Source: CAVPTL01 sp963708725 (lineage in GTDB: Bacteria; Actinomycetota; Thermoleophilia; Gaiellales; JAICJC01). Taken from it: a stretch of DNA of 64,000 nt. The notes below the pieces were generated by a model, which saw only the letters and a list, made by a program, of their open reading frames with translations, did no database searches and was not told where the DNA came from. Of this stretch, positions 23,712 through 33,557 are shown piece by piece; position 1 is the stretch's first letter, and each line of letters begins with the position of its first letter. Location: contig CAVPTL010000009.1 in assembly GCA_963708725.1 (NCBI GenBank), positions 248,001 to 312,000 of the forward strand, read 5' to 3'. The translations under genes and the position numbers were made by a program.

Positions 23712-24475
23712 CGCAGCGCCTCCAGCACGCGGGCGCGCACCGCGCCGAGCTCGGCCGAGTCGCGCTCCAACCGGCCCGAGACCTCCATCACGGGGTGACC
23801 GGGCCGCGCCGAGAACACCACAACTCGGTCGCAGACGACCAGCGCCTCCTCGACGTCGTGGGTGACCATCACGACCGTACGCGACTCCTCCGCCAGGGCG
23901 TCGACCAGCCAGTCCTGGAGCTCGATCCGGGTGATGGCATCGAGCGAGGCGAACGGCTCGTCGAGCAGGAGCAGAGGCTTCTCGGCCAGCAGGGTGCGCA
24001 CGAACGCGACGCGCTGGCGCATCCCACCCGAAAGCTCCCAGCTACGCGCTCGCTCGAACTGCTCGAGATCAAACCGGGCGAACAGCTGTCGTGCGCGTTG
24101 GCGAGCTTCACCGCGGCCGACGCCGGCGTTCTCCAGGGCGATCGCCGCGTTTCCGAGCGCATCGCGCCAGGGCATGACGAGGTCGCGCTGGGGCATGAGG
24201 GCACCGTCGGCCGCGGTCACCGTGCCGCTGGTGGGAGCCTCGAGGCCCGCGATCAGGCTGAGAAGCGTCGATTTGCCGCAACCGCTCGGCCCAACCACGC
24301 CGGTTACCTCACCGACCGCGACATCCAGCGACACGTCGCGCAGAACCTCCAGATCGCCGTAGCGGTGCGACACCGCCTCGATCACGACGGCGGCTGTGGG
24401 CTCAGCTCTCGAGCTGGGAGATCTCGCAGCTTCCTGGGTCACGGTCGTCTCGGAAGCGTAGGAGCTTTGCGCCAT
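23708..24475 (-). CDS. thiZ: ABC transporter ATP-binding protein (ThiZ-like)
   Basis: The ATPase has Walker A GPSGCGKST, a Q-loop region LMPQRDLVMPWRDALGN, signature LSGGMRQRVAFVRTLL, Walker B LLLLDEPFASLD and the switch His in VMVTHDVEEAL. This is the nitrate/sulfonate/thiamine-precursor transporter subgroup. The start is uncertain: ATG 24475 gives 255 residues but overlaps the ligase gene by 74 bases; GTG 24385 would start right at the domain (VIEAVSHRYG) after the ligase stop. Neither has a clear ribosome binding site. Confidence 0.88.
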   Translation of the reverse strand: MAQSSYASETTVTQEAARSPSSRAEPTAAVVIEAVSHRYGDLEVLRDVSLDVAVGEVTGVVGPSGCGKSTLLSLIAGLEAPTSGTVTAADGALMPQRDLVMPWRDALGNAAIALENAGVGRGEARQRARQLFARFDLEQFERARSWELSGGMRQRVAFVRTLLAEKPLLLLDEPFASLDAITRIELQDWLVDALAEESRTVVMVTHDVEEALVVCDRVVVFSARPGHPVMEVSGRLERDSAELGAVRARVLEALR

Positions 24476-25343
24476 GACGGATCCGGCGGCCGCTGCGATG
24501 GTCGAAGCTGACCTCCACGACCAGCTCGGGCCGAAGCGAGCGCCACTCCAGATCGCGCTCGGAGCTCCAGCGGCTGGGAGCGGCCGAGCCGTGCTCGCCA
24601 CTCTCGTAGGGTGCCAGCTCGCCGACCAGCTCGTGTGCGCGCTTGGCGCTGAATGCCGAGGTGTGGCCAACGACGCGCAGCTCGCCCTCGGGGTCGTACA
24701 GGCCGAGGATCAACGAGCCGACGGTGCCCTCGGCCTTGCCGGGACGCCAACCGACCACCACGGTGTCGATCGTGCGTACCCGCTTGATCTTGAACATGCC
24801 GTCGCGCTTTCCCGGCACATACCGCGCGTCGGCCTTCTTGGCCATCGTGCCCTCGGCGGTCTGGAGCCAACCCTCGGCGGCGGCCCGATCGCCAAGCGGC
24901 GTCAGCTCGATCTCTTTTGGCGCCTCCTTTTCGAGCCGTTTTCGCCGCTCGGCAAACGGCGTGTCCAGCAGGCTCTCGTCGCCGATTGCGAGCAGGTCGA
25001 AGGCGATGAAGGTCGCGGGAGTCTCCTTCGCGAGCATCTGTACCCGCGACTCGGCCGGGTGGATCCGGCCCTGGAGCGTCTCGAACTGCTCCTCGCCGTC
25101 GGCGTCGCGAATCAGCAGCTCGCCGTCGAGCACGTAGCGGCCCTTCGGGAAGCTCAGCTCGGGGAAGTACCGGCTCATTGGCTTGCCGTTTCGCGATTGC
25201 ACGAACACCTCGTCGCCGTCGACGAACACGATCGTGCGGAAGCCGTCCCACTTGCGTTCGAACAGCCAGCCGTCCCCATCGGGAAGCTCTGCCGCCGCCC
25301 GAGCCAGCGCTGGCCCGAGCGGCGGTGAGATTGGAAGAGTCAC
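24402..25343 (-). CDS. ATP-dependent DNA ligase (LigC-like, catalytic core only)
   Basis: The 313-residue protein comprises an adenylation domain and an OB domain and nothing else. The catalytic lysine is in ERKWDGFR (near residue 30), and other nucleotidyl-transferase motifs follow: QSRNGKP, LDGELLI, FIAFDLLAI, GTMAKKAD and MFKIKRVRT. The C-terminal VGHTSAFSAKRAHEL and ELVVEVSFDH are typical of actinobacterial LigC. LigC-type enzymes act in repair, often beside Ku-dependent LigD; no ku or polymerase domain is present here. A -10 box precedes its GTG. Confidence 0.9.
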   Translation of the reverse strand: MTLPISPPLGPALARAAAELPDGDGWLFERKWDGFRTIVFVDGDEVFVQSRNGKPMSRYFPELSFPKGRYVLDGELLIRDADGEEQFETLQGRIHPAESRVQMLAKETPATFIAFDLLAIGDESLLDTPFAERRKRLEKEAPKEIELTPLGDRAAAEGWLQTAEGTMAKKADARYVPGKRDGMFKIKRVRTIDTVVVGWRPGKAEGTVGSLILGLYDPEGELRVVGHTSAFSAKRAHELVGELAPYESGEHGSAAPSRWSSERDLEWRSLRPELVVEVSFDHRSGRRIRHGAKLLRFRDDRDPGSCEISQLES

Positions 25344-25349
25344 CCCGCC

Positions 25350-25355
25350 ATCGTA
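25350..25355 (-). promoter_or_regulatory. -10 box for the LigC-like gene
   Basis: TACGAT, six bases, then GTG 25343 on the minus strand; it adjoins the stop codon of the upstream protease gene. Confidence 0.45.
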
Positions 25356-26021
25356 CTAGCGGCGCGAGGCGGCCAGCAGGTATGCGAACTGGATGATCGA
25401 GATCAACGCGGCGACCACGTAGGTCATGGCGGCGGCGGTCAGTACCTTGCGGGCAACCGGCGCCTGCTGCTGGGAGATGATCCCCTGCGAGGTCAGAAGG
25501 CCCATCGCCTTGTGGCTTGCCCCGAACTCCACGGGCAGCGTTACGAGCTGGAACACCACGATGAACCCGAACAGGATTGCGCCCACCCAGGCGAACTGCG
25601 GGTGTCCAAAGATCAGCCCGAGAAAGAAGATCGGCATCCATGCGTTGGATGCGAATCCGACCGCCGGGACGATCGAGCCGCGCAGCCTGAATCCGGCCTC
25701 GTGCTTGTTGTCCTGAATCGCGTGCCCGGTCTCGTGGGCGGCCACGGCGACCGCGGCCACCGAGCTTGATCCGCCCACCGGCTCAGACAGCCGCATCGTC
25801 TTGGAACGGGGGTCGTAGTGGTCGCTGAGTTGTCCAGAGATGCCCTCGACCGACACGTCGTGGATGCCGCTTGCGTCAAGCATCCGCTGGCTCACCTGCG
25901 CGCCCGTCATGCCGGACGACGCCTGGATCTTTGAGCCTTCGGCGAACGAGCGCTTCACCCACGCCTGCGCGCCGAGTCCGAGGATCAGGGGAATCGCGAG
26001 AAATACAATCAGGTATGTCAT
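25356..26021 (-). CDS. YugP-like membrane zinc metallopeptidase
   Basis: A 221-residue membrane protein with an N-terminal span, the zinc motif HETGH at 96-100 in AVAAHETGHAIQD, and three or four further spans in the C-terminal half. The YugP family (neutral zinc metallopeptidase, DUF-type) is widespread in Gram-positive bacteria and its substrates are unknown. The ATG has a good ribosome binding site (AAGGAGGG, nine bases upstream), unlike most neighbours that look leaderless. Confidence 0.9.
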   Translation of the reverse strand: MTYLIVFLAIPLILGLGAQAWVKRSFAEGSKIQASSGMTGAQVSQRMLDASGIHDVSVEGISGQLSDHYDPRSKTMRLSEPVGGSSSVAAVAVAAHETGHAIQDNKHEAGFRLRGSIVPAVGFASNAWMPIFFLGLIFGHPQFAWVGAILFGFIVVFQLVTLPVEFGASHKAMGLLTSQGIISQQQAPVARKVLTAAAMTYVVAALISIIQFAYLLAASRR

Positions 26022-26112
26022 TTGGCGCCCTCCTTAAAGGCGCTGTAACACTTCGATGACACCAATTCTACCGCGACTCCAATCGTCTGGATGTGCTCGT
26101 ACAAGGCCACGC

Positions 26113-26118
26113 TAATGT
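26113..26118 (+). promoter_or_regulatory. -10 box for bolA-grx
   Basis: TAATGT, seven bases, then ATG 26126. This decides the bolA start against the earlier in-frame ATG 26093. Confidence 0.6.
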
Positions 26119-26125
26119 TCTTCAC

Positions 26126-26356
26126 ATGGTGCTTCAGGACCAGGTGCAAGATCTCCTTCAAGCGGCGTTTCCAGGCGGGGTTGTGACGGTTACCGACTTC
26201 GGTGGCGGCGATCACCTGTCGGCGTACGTGCGAGCGCCGCAGTTCGAGGGTGTGTCGCTCATCAACCAGCACAAGCTGGTGTACGCGCCGGTACAGCACC
26301 TGCTCGACGACGGCAGCATCCATGCTCTCAAGATCAAGACGGAGGCGGGCTCATGA
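26126..26356 (+). CDS. bolA: BolA-family protein
   Basis: The 76-residue product is a short BolA: VQDLLQAAFPGGVVTVTDFGG, then DHLSAYVRAPQFEGVSLINQH (conserved His) and KLVYAPVQHLLDDGSIHALKI, the latter two being the family's helical signature. BolA proteins pair with monothiol glutaredoxins to carry or sense iron-sulfur clusters. The neighbouring gene is exactly such a glutaredoxin and overlaps by four bases, which strongly supports a functional BolA-Grx pair. Confidence 0.93.
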   Translation: MVLQDQVQDLLQAAFPGGVVTVTDFGGGDHLSAYVRAPQFEGVSLINQHKLVYAPVQHLLDDGSIHALKIKTEAGS

Positions 26357-26682
26357 TTGTTACCGAAGACCAGATTCGCGAAGAGGTGCTCAAGGCGATT
26401 GGTGAAAACCGGGTGATGCTGTTCATGAAGGGCACTCCCGACATGCCGCGGTGCGGCTTCTCGGCCCAGAGCGTGCGCTGCCTCGACGAGGTCGGCGCGG
26501 AGTACGCTGCGATGGACATCCTGCCCGATCCGCGGATCCGCCAGGTGCTCTCGGCGCACTCCAATTGGCCGACGATTCCCCAGCTGTTCATCGACGGTGA
26601 ACTCGTTGGCGGCTGCGACATCATCACCGAGCTGTATACGTCGGGCGAGCTCGCCCAACTGGTTGCCGCCGAAGCCGCATAG
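26353..26682 (+). CDS. grxD: Monothiol glutaredoxin (Grx4 type)
   Basis: The 109-residue protein has the CGFS active site with Cys34 (PDMPRCGFSAQ), the WPTIPQLFIDGELVGGCDI strand with cis-Pro and the GG-C-D glutathione site. Such proteins bind a [2Fe-2S] cluster with glutathione or a similar thiol and pass it on, often with BolA. In actinomycetes glutathione is usually absent, so the low-molecular thiol used is unclear. The ATG at 26353 overlaps the bolA stop. Confidence 0.95.
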   Translation: MIVTEDQIREEVLKAIGENRVMLFMKGTPDMPRCGFSAQSVRCLDEVGAEYAAMDILPDPRIRQVLSAHSNWPTIPQLFIDGELVGGCDIITELYTSGELAQLVAAEAA

Positions 26683-27679
26683 CACGGCCGCGGTGGTGGG
26701 CGCAGGCGTGATTGGCCTCGGCGCCGCTCGCGCTCTGGCCGATGACGGCTTCGCCGTGACCGTGTACGAGCAGGATCGCGTGGGCTCGAAGCTCGGCTCC
26801 TCGCCCGGCCGGTCGCGGATCTTCCGGCGCGCCTATGACGACGCCGCCTACGTGCGGCTCGCGGTGCGGGCGAACGAGGAGTGGCGAAGGCTCGATCAAT
26901 CGCTGCTCTGCACCAGTGGCCTGCTGCTGCACGGATCCAGCGCGTCGGTGTGGGCCGAGGCGATGGAGGCAGCCGGACAGCCGGGGCGGTGGCTCGAGGC
27001 CGCAGAAGCGCAGGCGATGATGCCCGAGGCCCGCTTCGCCGGGCCGGTGCTGCTCGATGCCGATGCCGGCGCCGTGATGGCCGACGATGCGCTTCGGGCT
27101 TTGGCTCGCGACGTCGAGGTGCGCGAACGCACCCATGTCGAGGATCCGCGCGAGCTCGAGGCCGACGTGGTCGCCGTGTGCGCCGGGCCATGGCTCGGGC
27201 GAATGTTCGACCTGCCGTTGTGGTCGAGGATCGAGCAGGTGTCCTACTTCGCGGGGGCGCCCGACGATCGTCCGGCGGTGGTGCAGACCGGCGGAAACGG
27301 CCAGAATCATTACTACGCCCTGGTCGCCCCGGGGATTGGCTACAAGGTCGCCGAGGGCGAGATTCGCGGTGAGTGGGATCCCGACCGCCCCGATCGGCCG
27401 GTGGAGGCCGACGTCACCGCGCGGCTCGTCGAGTACGTGCGTGAGGCGTTCCCCGGCCTTGATCCCGAACCAGTGCACTCCGAGGCCTGCCTGTACACGC
27501 ACAGCCCCGATAGCGACTTCATCCTGGACACCATCGACGGCGTGATCGTCTGCGGCGGGGATTCGGGCCACGCCTTCAAGTTCGGGCCGCTGCTGGGTCG
27601 GCTGGTTGCGGACATGGCGCAGGGAAGGGCGCTGCCGCCAGAGGCGGCGCGGTTTCGTTGTGACAGACTCGCCGTATGA
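26663..27679 (+). CDS. FAD-dependent amine/amino-acid oxidase (DAO family, sarcosine oxidase-like)
   Basis: The protein opens with the FAD dinucleotide motif VVGAGVIGLGAARALADDG followed by VYEQD, and ends with GVIVCGGDSGHAFKFGPLLGRLVADM, the C-terminal flavin motif of monomeric sarcosine oxidase and N-methyltryptophan oxidase. GSSPGRSRIFRRAY near residue 47 also matches that group. The substrate is not defined. The start TTG 26663 gives a seven-residue lead to the FAD motif and overlaps grxD by 20 bases. No ATG is available closer. Confidence 0.87.
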   Translation: MPPKPHSTAAVVGAGVIGLGAARALADDGFAVTVYEQDRVGSKLGSSPGRSRIFRRAYDDAAYVRLAVRANEEWRRLDQSLLCTSGLLLHGSSASVWAEAMEAAGQPGRWLEAAEAQAMMPEARFAGPVLLDADAGAVMADDALRALARDVEVRERTHVEDPRELEADVVAVCAGPWLGRMFDLPLWSRIEQVSYFAGAPDDRPAVVQTGGNGQNHYYALVAPGIGYKVAEGEIRGEWDPDRPDRPVEADVTARLVEYVREAFPGLDPEPVHSEACLYTHSPDSDFILDTIDGVIVCGGDSGHAFKFGPLLGRLVADMAQGRALPPEAARFRCDRLAV

Positions 27680-29052
27680 GTCTGCTCGACCACGACGCCT
27701 GGGAGATTGCCGCGGCTGTCCGGTCGGGAGAGGCCAGCGCGACGGAGCTGACGGAGGAGTCGCTCGCTCGCCTGTCGGCCGACTCGCTTGGCGCCGTGTG
27801 GCTCATCACCGAGGAGCGCGCGCGAGCTGAGGCGGCCGCGGTCGACGCCACGCTCGCCGCTGGGCGTGACCCGGGGCCGCTGGCCGGGGTGCCGGTCGGG
27901 TGGAAGGATCTCATCGACACCGCCGGGATTCGCACGACCTACGGCAGCGCCATCTATGCCGAGCACGTACCCGACCGCGACGCCGATGTCGTCGCCCGCC
28001 ACGCCGCGGCGGGCGCGATCACCGTGGCCAAGCTCGCCACCCACGAGCTGGCGTGGGGTACCACGACTCAGAACCCGCATTTCGGCGGGTGCCGAAACCC
28101 GCACGACCCCACCCGCGTTCCTGGAGGATCGAGCGGCGGATCGGGTGCCGCCGTGGCCGCGGGGATGGTGCCGCTCGCGCCGGGTACCGACACCGGTGGC
28201 TCGATTCGCTGCCCGGCGTCGTGCTGCGGCATCGTGGGGTTCAAGCCCACCTTTGGCCGGGTCAGCCTGGCCGGTATCCATCCGCTGTGTTTCTCGCTTG
28301 ATCACTGCGGCCCGATGGCGCGATCGGTGCGTGACTGTGCCCTCTCGCTCGAGGTGATGGCGGGACCGTCCGCGCGTGATCCGCGCACCCCGGCGGTGCC
28401 TGTGGAGCGCTATCGCGACGCGCTCGGCTTTGGAGTGCGGGGCATGACGGTTGCCCTCGCCGAGCGATTCTTCTTCGAATCCACCGCGGCCGATATCGCC
28501 GCGCCGGTGCGTGCCGCGGTCGAGATCCTCGGCGGCGCGGGCGCAACGCTGACCGAGGTCGACCTGCAATGGCCCGTCTCCGGGCCTGATCGGTTCACCT
28601 TCTACGACGCCGAGCAAGCGGCTGTGATGGCCGAACACTGGCCGGGGCGACGCGACCAGCTGGGGCCCGACGTCGCGCGCGACCTCGAGGCCGCCGAGTC
28701 GATGACGGCGACCGAAGCGGGCGGCTGGGCGCTGGCGGTGCTGAACTACCGCGCCCGCTGCCTCGAGCTGATCGAGGCATCCGGGATCGACGTGATCGTG
28801 ACGCCTACCCAAGCGTTCACCCCGCCCAAGATCGGCACGCCCACGATCGAGTTTGCCGGCGAGTCGACGGACGTCACCGTCGGCATGTGCGGGCTCACCG
28901 ACGTCTTCAACGCGCTCGGCTGGCCGGCCATCACGGTGCCGTGCGGCGTGGACTCAGCCGGAATGCCGGCCGGGATCCAGATCGCGGCTCCGCCGTGGCG
29001 AGAGGCCGATTGCCTCTCCGTTGCGGCGGTGGTGGAGGCCGCGCTACGCTGA
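27676..29052 (+). CDS. Amidase (amidase signature family)
   Basis: The 458-residue enzyme has the full Ser-cisSer-Lys triad: Lys77 in GVPVGWKDLI, Ser152 in the GGSSGGSGAAVAAG signature, and Ser176 in TDTGGSIRCPA. Its length and layout match aliphatic or aryl amidases and aspartyl/glutamyl-tRNA amidotransferase A homologues. No gatB or gatC lies nearby, so it is more likely a stand-alone amidase. It overlaps the oxidase gene by four bases, so both may act on one nitrogenous substrate. Confidence 0.92.
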   Translation: MSLLDHDAWEIAAAVRSGEASATELTEESLARLSADSLGAVWLITEERARAEAAAVDATLAAGRDPGPLAGVPVGWKDLIDTAGIRTTYGSAIYAEHVPDRDADVVARHAAAGAITVAKLATHELAWGTTTQNPHFGGCRNPHDPTRVPGGSSGGSGAAVAAGMVPLAPGTDTGGSIRCPASCCGIVGFKPTFGRVSLAGIHPLCFSLDHCGPMARSVRDCALSLEVMAGPSARDPRTPAVPVERYRDALGFGVRGMTVALAERFFFESTAADIAAPVRAAVEILGGAGATLTEVDLQWPVSGPDRFTFYDAEQAAVMAEHWPGRRDQLGPDVARDLEAAESMTATEAGGWALAVLNYRARCLELIEASGIDVIVTPTQAFTPPKIGTPTIEFAGESTDVTVGMCGLTDVFNALGWPAITVPCGVDSAGMPAGIQIAAPPWREADCLSVAAVVEAALR

Positions 29053-29056
29053 TCTG

Positions 29057-29079
29057 ACCGGGAATCTGGGAGACCCGGT
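29057..29079 (+). other. Small hairpin between amidase and MFS gene
   Basis: ACCGGG (29057-29062) pairs with CCCGGT (29074-29079) around an 11-base loop. There is no T-run, so a terminator role is weak. The rest of the 104-base gap shows no recognised element. Confidence 0.3.
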
Positions 29080-29156
29080 AGGCGTTAAGAGAATAGGCGG
29101 CCTTTGCCGATCATCGTAGGGGGCGCTGTAAACCCCTGCCCGAAACCGGAATTCGC

Positions 29157-30485
29157 ATGACGAACACATTTGACACTCCAATCAGCCCCGCAGTCCGCCG
29201 CCTGGCCATCAGCCAGGGGCTGTCGCTGGCTGGCCGCGGAGCGGCCACCACAGCGCTGATCTGGGTCGTCTTCGATGCCACTCACTCGTCGTGGTGGGTG
29301 TCGGTCGCCATGCTCGCGATCTTCGGCGTTTCCACGGCGGTCTCGCCGTGGACCGGGCACATGGGAGACCGATATGACCGGCGCCTCGTGGTCATGGTCT
29401 CGGCTGGCCTGGCAGGCCTGGCGTTCCTCGCCAGCGCCGTCCTGGTCGGCGTCGGCCTGGTCGACCTCGTGATCGCGATGATGGTCGCCGCTGCCGCCAC
29501 TCAGGGAGCGCTGGGCGCCGCTGTCCAGGGCGCTGTGCCAAACCTTGTGGCCGAGGACGACCTGGGCCGCGCCAACAGTACGCTCGGTGTGTTCAAGAGT
29601 GCCGGATTCATGCTTGGACCCGGCATCGGCGGCATGCTTTTGGCCGTTATCAGCCCCGCGGGTGTGTTCGTCATCTCGGCCGTGATCATGCTGGCCGCAT
29701 CCGCGCTGATGATGGGCGTCCACGAGCGGCTCCAGTCCCATGCCCGCGACGAGTCGGTCGGCGGCCGCATGGACGGATACCGCCAGCTCATGGCCGATCG
29801 CTACATGCGCCGGCTCACCGTTGCCTGGGCGCTTGTCATGGTCGGAATCGGCCCCGTGATCGTGGCGGAGGTCACCCTTGCCCACCAGTTCCACGTGGGG
29901 TCGCTCGGCTACGGCCTGATCGCCGTGGCCTGGGACGGCGGCGGGGTTATTGGCGCCCTGCTCGCGGGTCGTCTGGTGATGCGCAAGTTCGAGCAGCCGG
30001 CGGTGGTGATCGGGAGCCTCGCGATCGCGGCCGGCTTCGCCGTGGTCGGTCTCGCACCGGTGTTTTGGCCGGTGCTCGTCGGCATGATGATCGCCGGCGT
30101 GTTCGACTCGTTCGGCACCGTCGCTGCGCAGAACATCATCCAGCGCCGCACCCCCAACCTGATCCAGTCACGTGTATCGGCCGCCCTCGACGCCGTCGTC
30201 CTGGGCGCGATGGCCGCATCCTTCGCACTCGGCGCTCCCCTGATCGCACTGTTCGGCGCGCAGGGGACATATCTCGTGTCAGCCGCAATCACCCTCGTCG
30301 GCGCCATCATCCTGCTGCCGACCATGCGACACATGCCCGAGCAGGTCAACGTCGCGCACCGCTCGCCGGTACGGCGCGCCAGCATGCCGCGGATGCGAGT
30401 GCCGCTCCAGCGGCGCCCAGGATCGCTCAAGCCGTCGAAGCCGGCGAATCGCCGGCGGCGGCCACAGCGCCGCCGGCGGGACTGA
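29157..30485 (+). CDS. MFS transporter
   Basis: A 442-residue permease with about twelve membrane spans. The MFS loop 2-3 motif appears as GHMGDRYDRRLVV (near residue 65). Residues about 395-442 form a cytoplasmic tail that is exceptionally basic, ending RRRRPQRRRRD. It resembles the MFS_3 group (EntS-like and macrolide-like exporters), but the substrate is unknown. The last 59 bases overlap the 3' end of the convergent antiporter gene, so the basic tail is encoded opposite the antiporter's Ala/Gly-rich end. Confidence 0.9.
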   Translation: MTNTFDTPISPAVRRLAISQGLSLAGRGAATTALIWVVFDATHSSWWVSVAMLAIFGVSTAVSPWTGHMGDRYDRRLVVMVSAGLAGLAFLASAVLVGVGLVDLVIAMMVAAAATQGALGAAVQGAVPNLVAEDDLGRANSTLGVFKSAGFMLGPGIGGMLLAVISPAGVFVISAVIMLAASALMMGVHERLQSHARDESVGGRMDGYRQLMADRYMRRLTVAWALVMVGIGPVIVAEVTLAHQFHVGSLGYGLIAVAWDGGGVIGALLAGRLVMRKFEQPAVVIGSLAIAAGFAVVGLAPVFWPVLVGMMIAGVFDSFGTVAAQNIIQRRTPNLIQSRVSAALDAVVLGAMAASFALGAPLIALFGAQGTYLVSAAITLVGAIILLPTMRHMPEQVNVAHRSPVRRASMPRMRVPLQRRPGSLKPSKPANRRRRPQRRRRD

Positions 30486-31656
30486 GTCCGCCCTCGAGTT
30501 GGCGCCGCTTGCCGCGGCGAAACTCGGCGATCATCGGGAAGAGCAACACGCTCAGCATGCCCGCGCCGATCAGCGCGGATGCGGTGTAGGGCCGCATCTT
30601 TCCGGTCGCGACGCCGATATCGGCGATCGCCACCACGATCGGCAGCTGGGTGGATGTGAGCAGTGAGAAGTCGATGCGGTCGGAAAGACTTGGAAGCGCC
30701 TGTCGGTAGATGAAGAGTGCCGGCAAACCTCTCGCCACCCAGAACATCGCGAGGAACAGCGGCAGACGCCACAGCGCAGGCTCCGTCCCCAGCGCTGTCA
30801 GGTCGAACGTGACCCCGGTAACGACGAAGAACACGGGGATGAACACGCCAAACGCGATCGCGTCGAGCTTGTGGTCGAGCTCGACGCGGTCTTTGCCGGC
30901 CGCCAGCGACACGATCACGCCGGCGGCGAACGCCCCCAGCACCGCGTCGAGGCCGACGTGCGCGGTCATGAACACCAGCAGAAGAATCAGGCACACCGTC
31001 AGCCGGATCGGCAGCTGAGCGCTGGTGTGCATCGAGCGCCCGACCACCCGCATCACATTGGGCGGGTGGATCTTGAGCGCGGTCACGGCGATCACCATCG
31101 CCAGGGCGATGAAGGTCAGGATCGCGCCGATCGACGAGGCCGCGCTGCCAGACGAGAGCAGCGTCGAGACCAGCACGATCGGCCCGAACTCACCCACGGC
31201 CCCGGCGCCCATCACCAGCGTGCCAAACGGCGTGGAGAGCTCGTCGTTGTCGCGCAGGATCGGCATCAGCGTCCCCAGCGCCGTGGTTGTGAGAGCCACG
31301 CCCACGAGCAGCGAATCCAACACCACGCCTGTGCCCTGCAGAAGGGTTCCCAGCGATAACCCGATCGCGATCGACATGAACCAGGTCACGAGTGCGAGCG
31401 CGGCCGGGCTGCCCTGGATCCGTTGAAAGTCGATCTCCATGCCCGCCATGAAAAACAGAAACGAGAGGCCGAGCGTGGAGAAGAACGCAACCACGGTCGT
31501 CTTTTCGGCCAGGTCGAACACTTTCGGCCCGATCAGGATCCCGATCACGATCTCGATCACCACCGGCGGTACACGTGGGCCAAACAGCAACCCACCGAGC
31601 AGCGGCGCAGCCGTCGCCGCCAGAATGATCACCAGCATGGCCTGGTCGTCACCCAC
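30427..31656 (-). CDS. Cation:proton antiporter (CPA2 type)
   Basis: The 409-residue protein has twelve or thirteen membrane segments of the Na+/H+ exchanger domain. PPVVIEIVIGILIGPKVFDL and FFMAGMEIDFQRI near residues 30-80 match the first conserved repeat, and VGLDAVLGAFAAGVIVSL and FGVFIPVFFVVTGVTFDL the second. There is no RCK/TrkA regulatory domain at the C-terminus, which is a short Gly/Ala-rich tail. The transported cation (Na+ or K+) is not clear. The GTG start has a -10 box eight bases upstream. Confidence 0.9.
   Translation of the reverse strand: MGDDQAMLVIILAATAAPLLGGLLFGPRVPPVVIEIVIGILIGPKVFDLAEKTTVVAFFSTLGLSFLFFMAGMEIDFQRIQGSPAALALVTWFMSIAIGLSLGTLLQGTGVVLDSLLVGVALTTTALGTLMPILRDNDELSTPFGTLVMGAGAVGEFGPIVLVSTLLSSGSAASSIGAILTFIALAMVIAVTALKIHPPNVMRVVGRSMHTSAQLPIRLTVCLILLLVFMTAHVGLDAVLGAFAAGVIVSLAAGKDRVELDHKLDAIAFGVFIPVFFVVTGVTFDLTALGTEPALWRLPLFLAMFWVARGLPALFIYRQALPSLSDRIDFSLLTSTQLPIVVAIADIGVATGKMRPYTASALIGAGMLSVLLFPMIAEFRRGKRRQLEGGLSPAGGAVAAAGDSPASTA
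30450..30478. terminator. GC-rich hairpin in the overlap of two convergent genes
   Basis: An 11-bp perfect stem (CGCCGGCGGCG with its complement) around a seven-base loop lies inside both reading frames just before the MFS stop. No T-run follows, so it could be a structure that stalls colliding transcription rather than a classical terminator. Confidence 0.4.
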
Positions 31657-31664
31657 GGTGAGCG

Positions 31665-31670
31665 ACCCTA
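31665..31670 (-). promoter_or_regulatory. -10 box for the antiporter
   Basis: TAGGGT, eight bases, then GTG 31656 on the minus strand. Confidence 0.45.
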
Positions 31671-31709
31671 CACCGCGCGCCGAGATGATCGTCCAGGGAT
31701 ACTGCGCCC

Positions 31710-33553
<1,844 letters not shown>

Positions 33554-33557
<4 letters not shown>

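Noticed and set aside
26018..26323. A minus-strand frame opposite bolA
   Set aside because: It is antisense to a clear BolA domain and overlaps the yugP start signals.
29053..29156. Possible riboswitch before the MFS gene
   Set aside because: I checked fluoride, guanidine and manganese riboswitch consensus patterns by eye; only a short hairpin is present.
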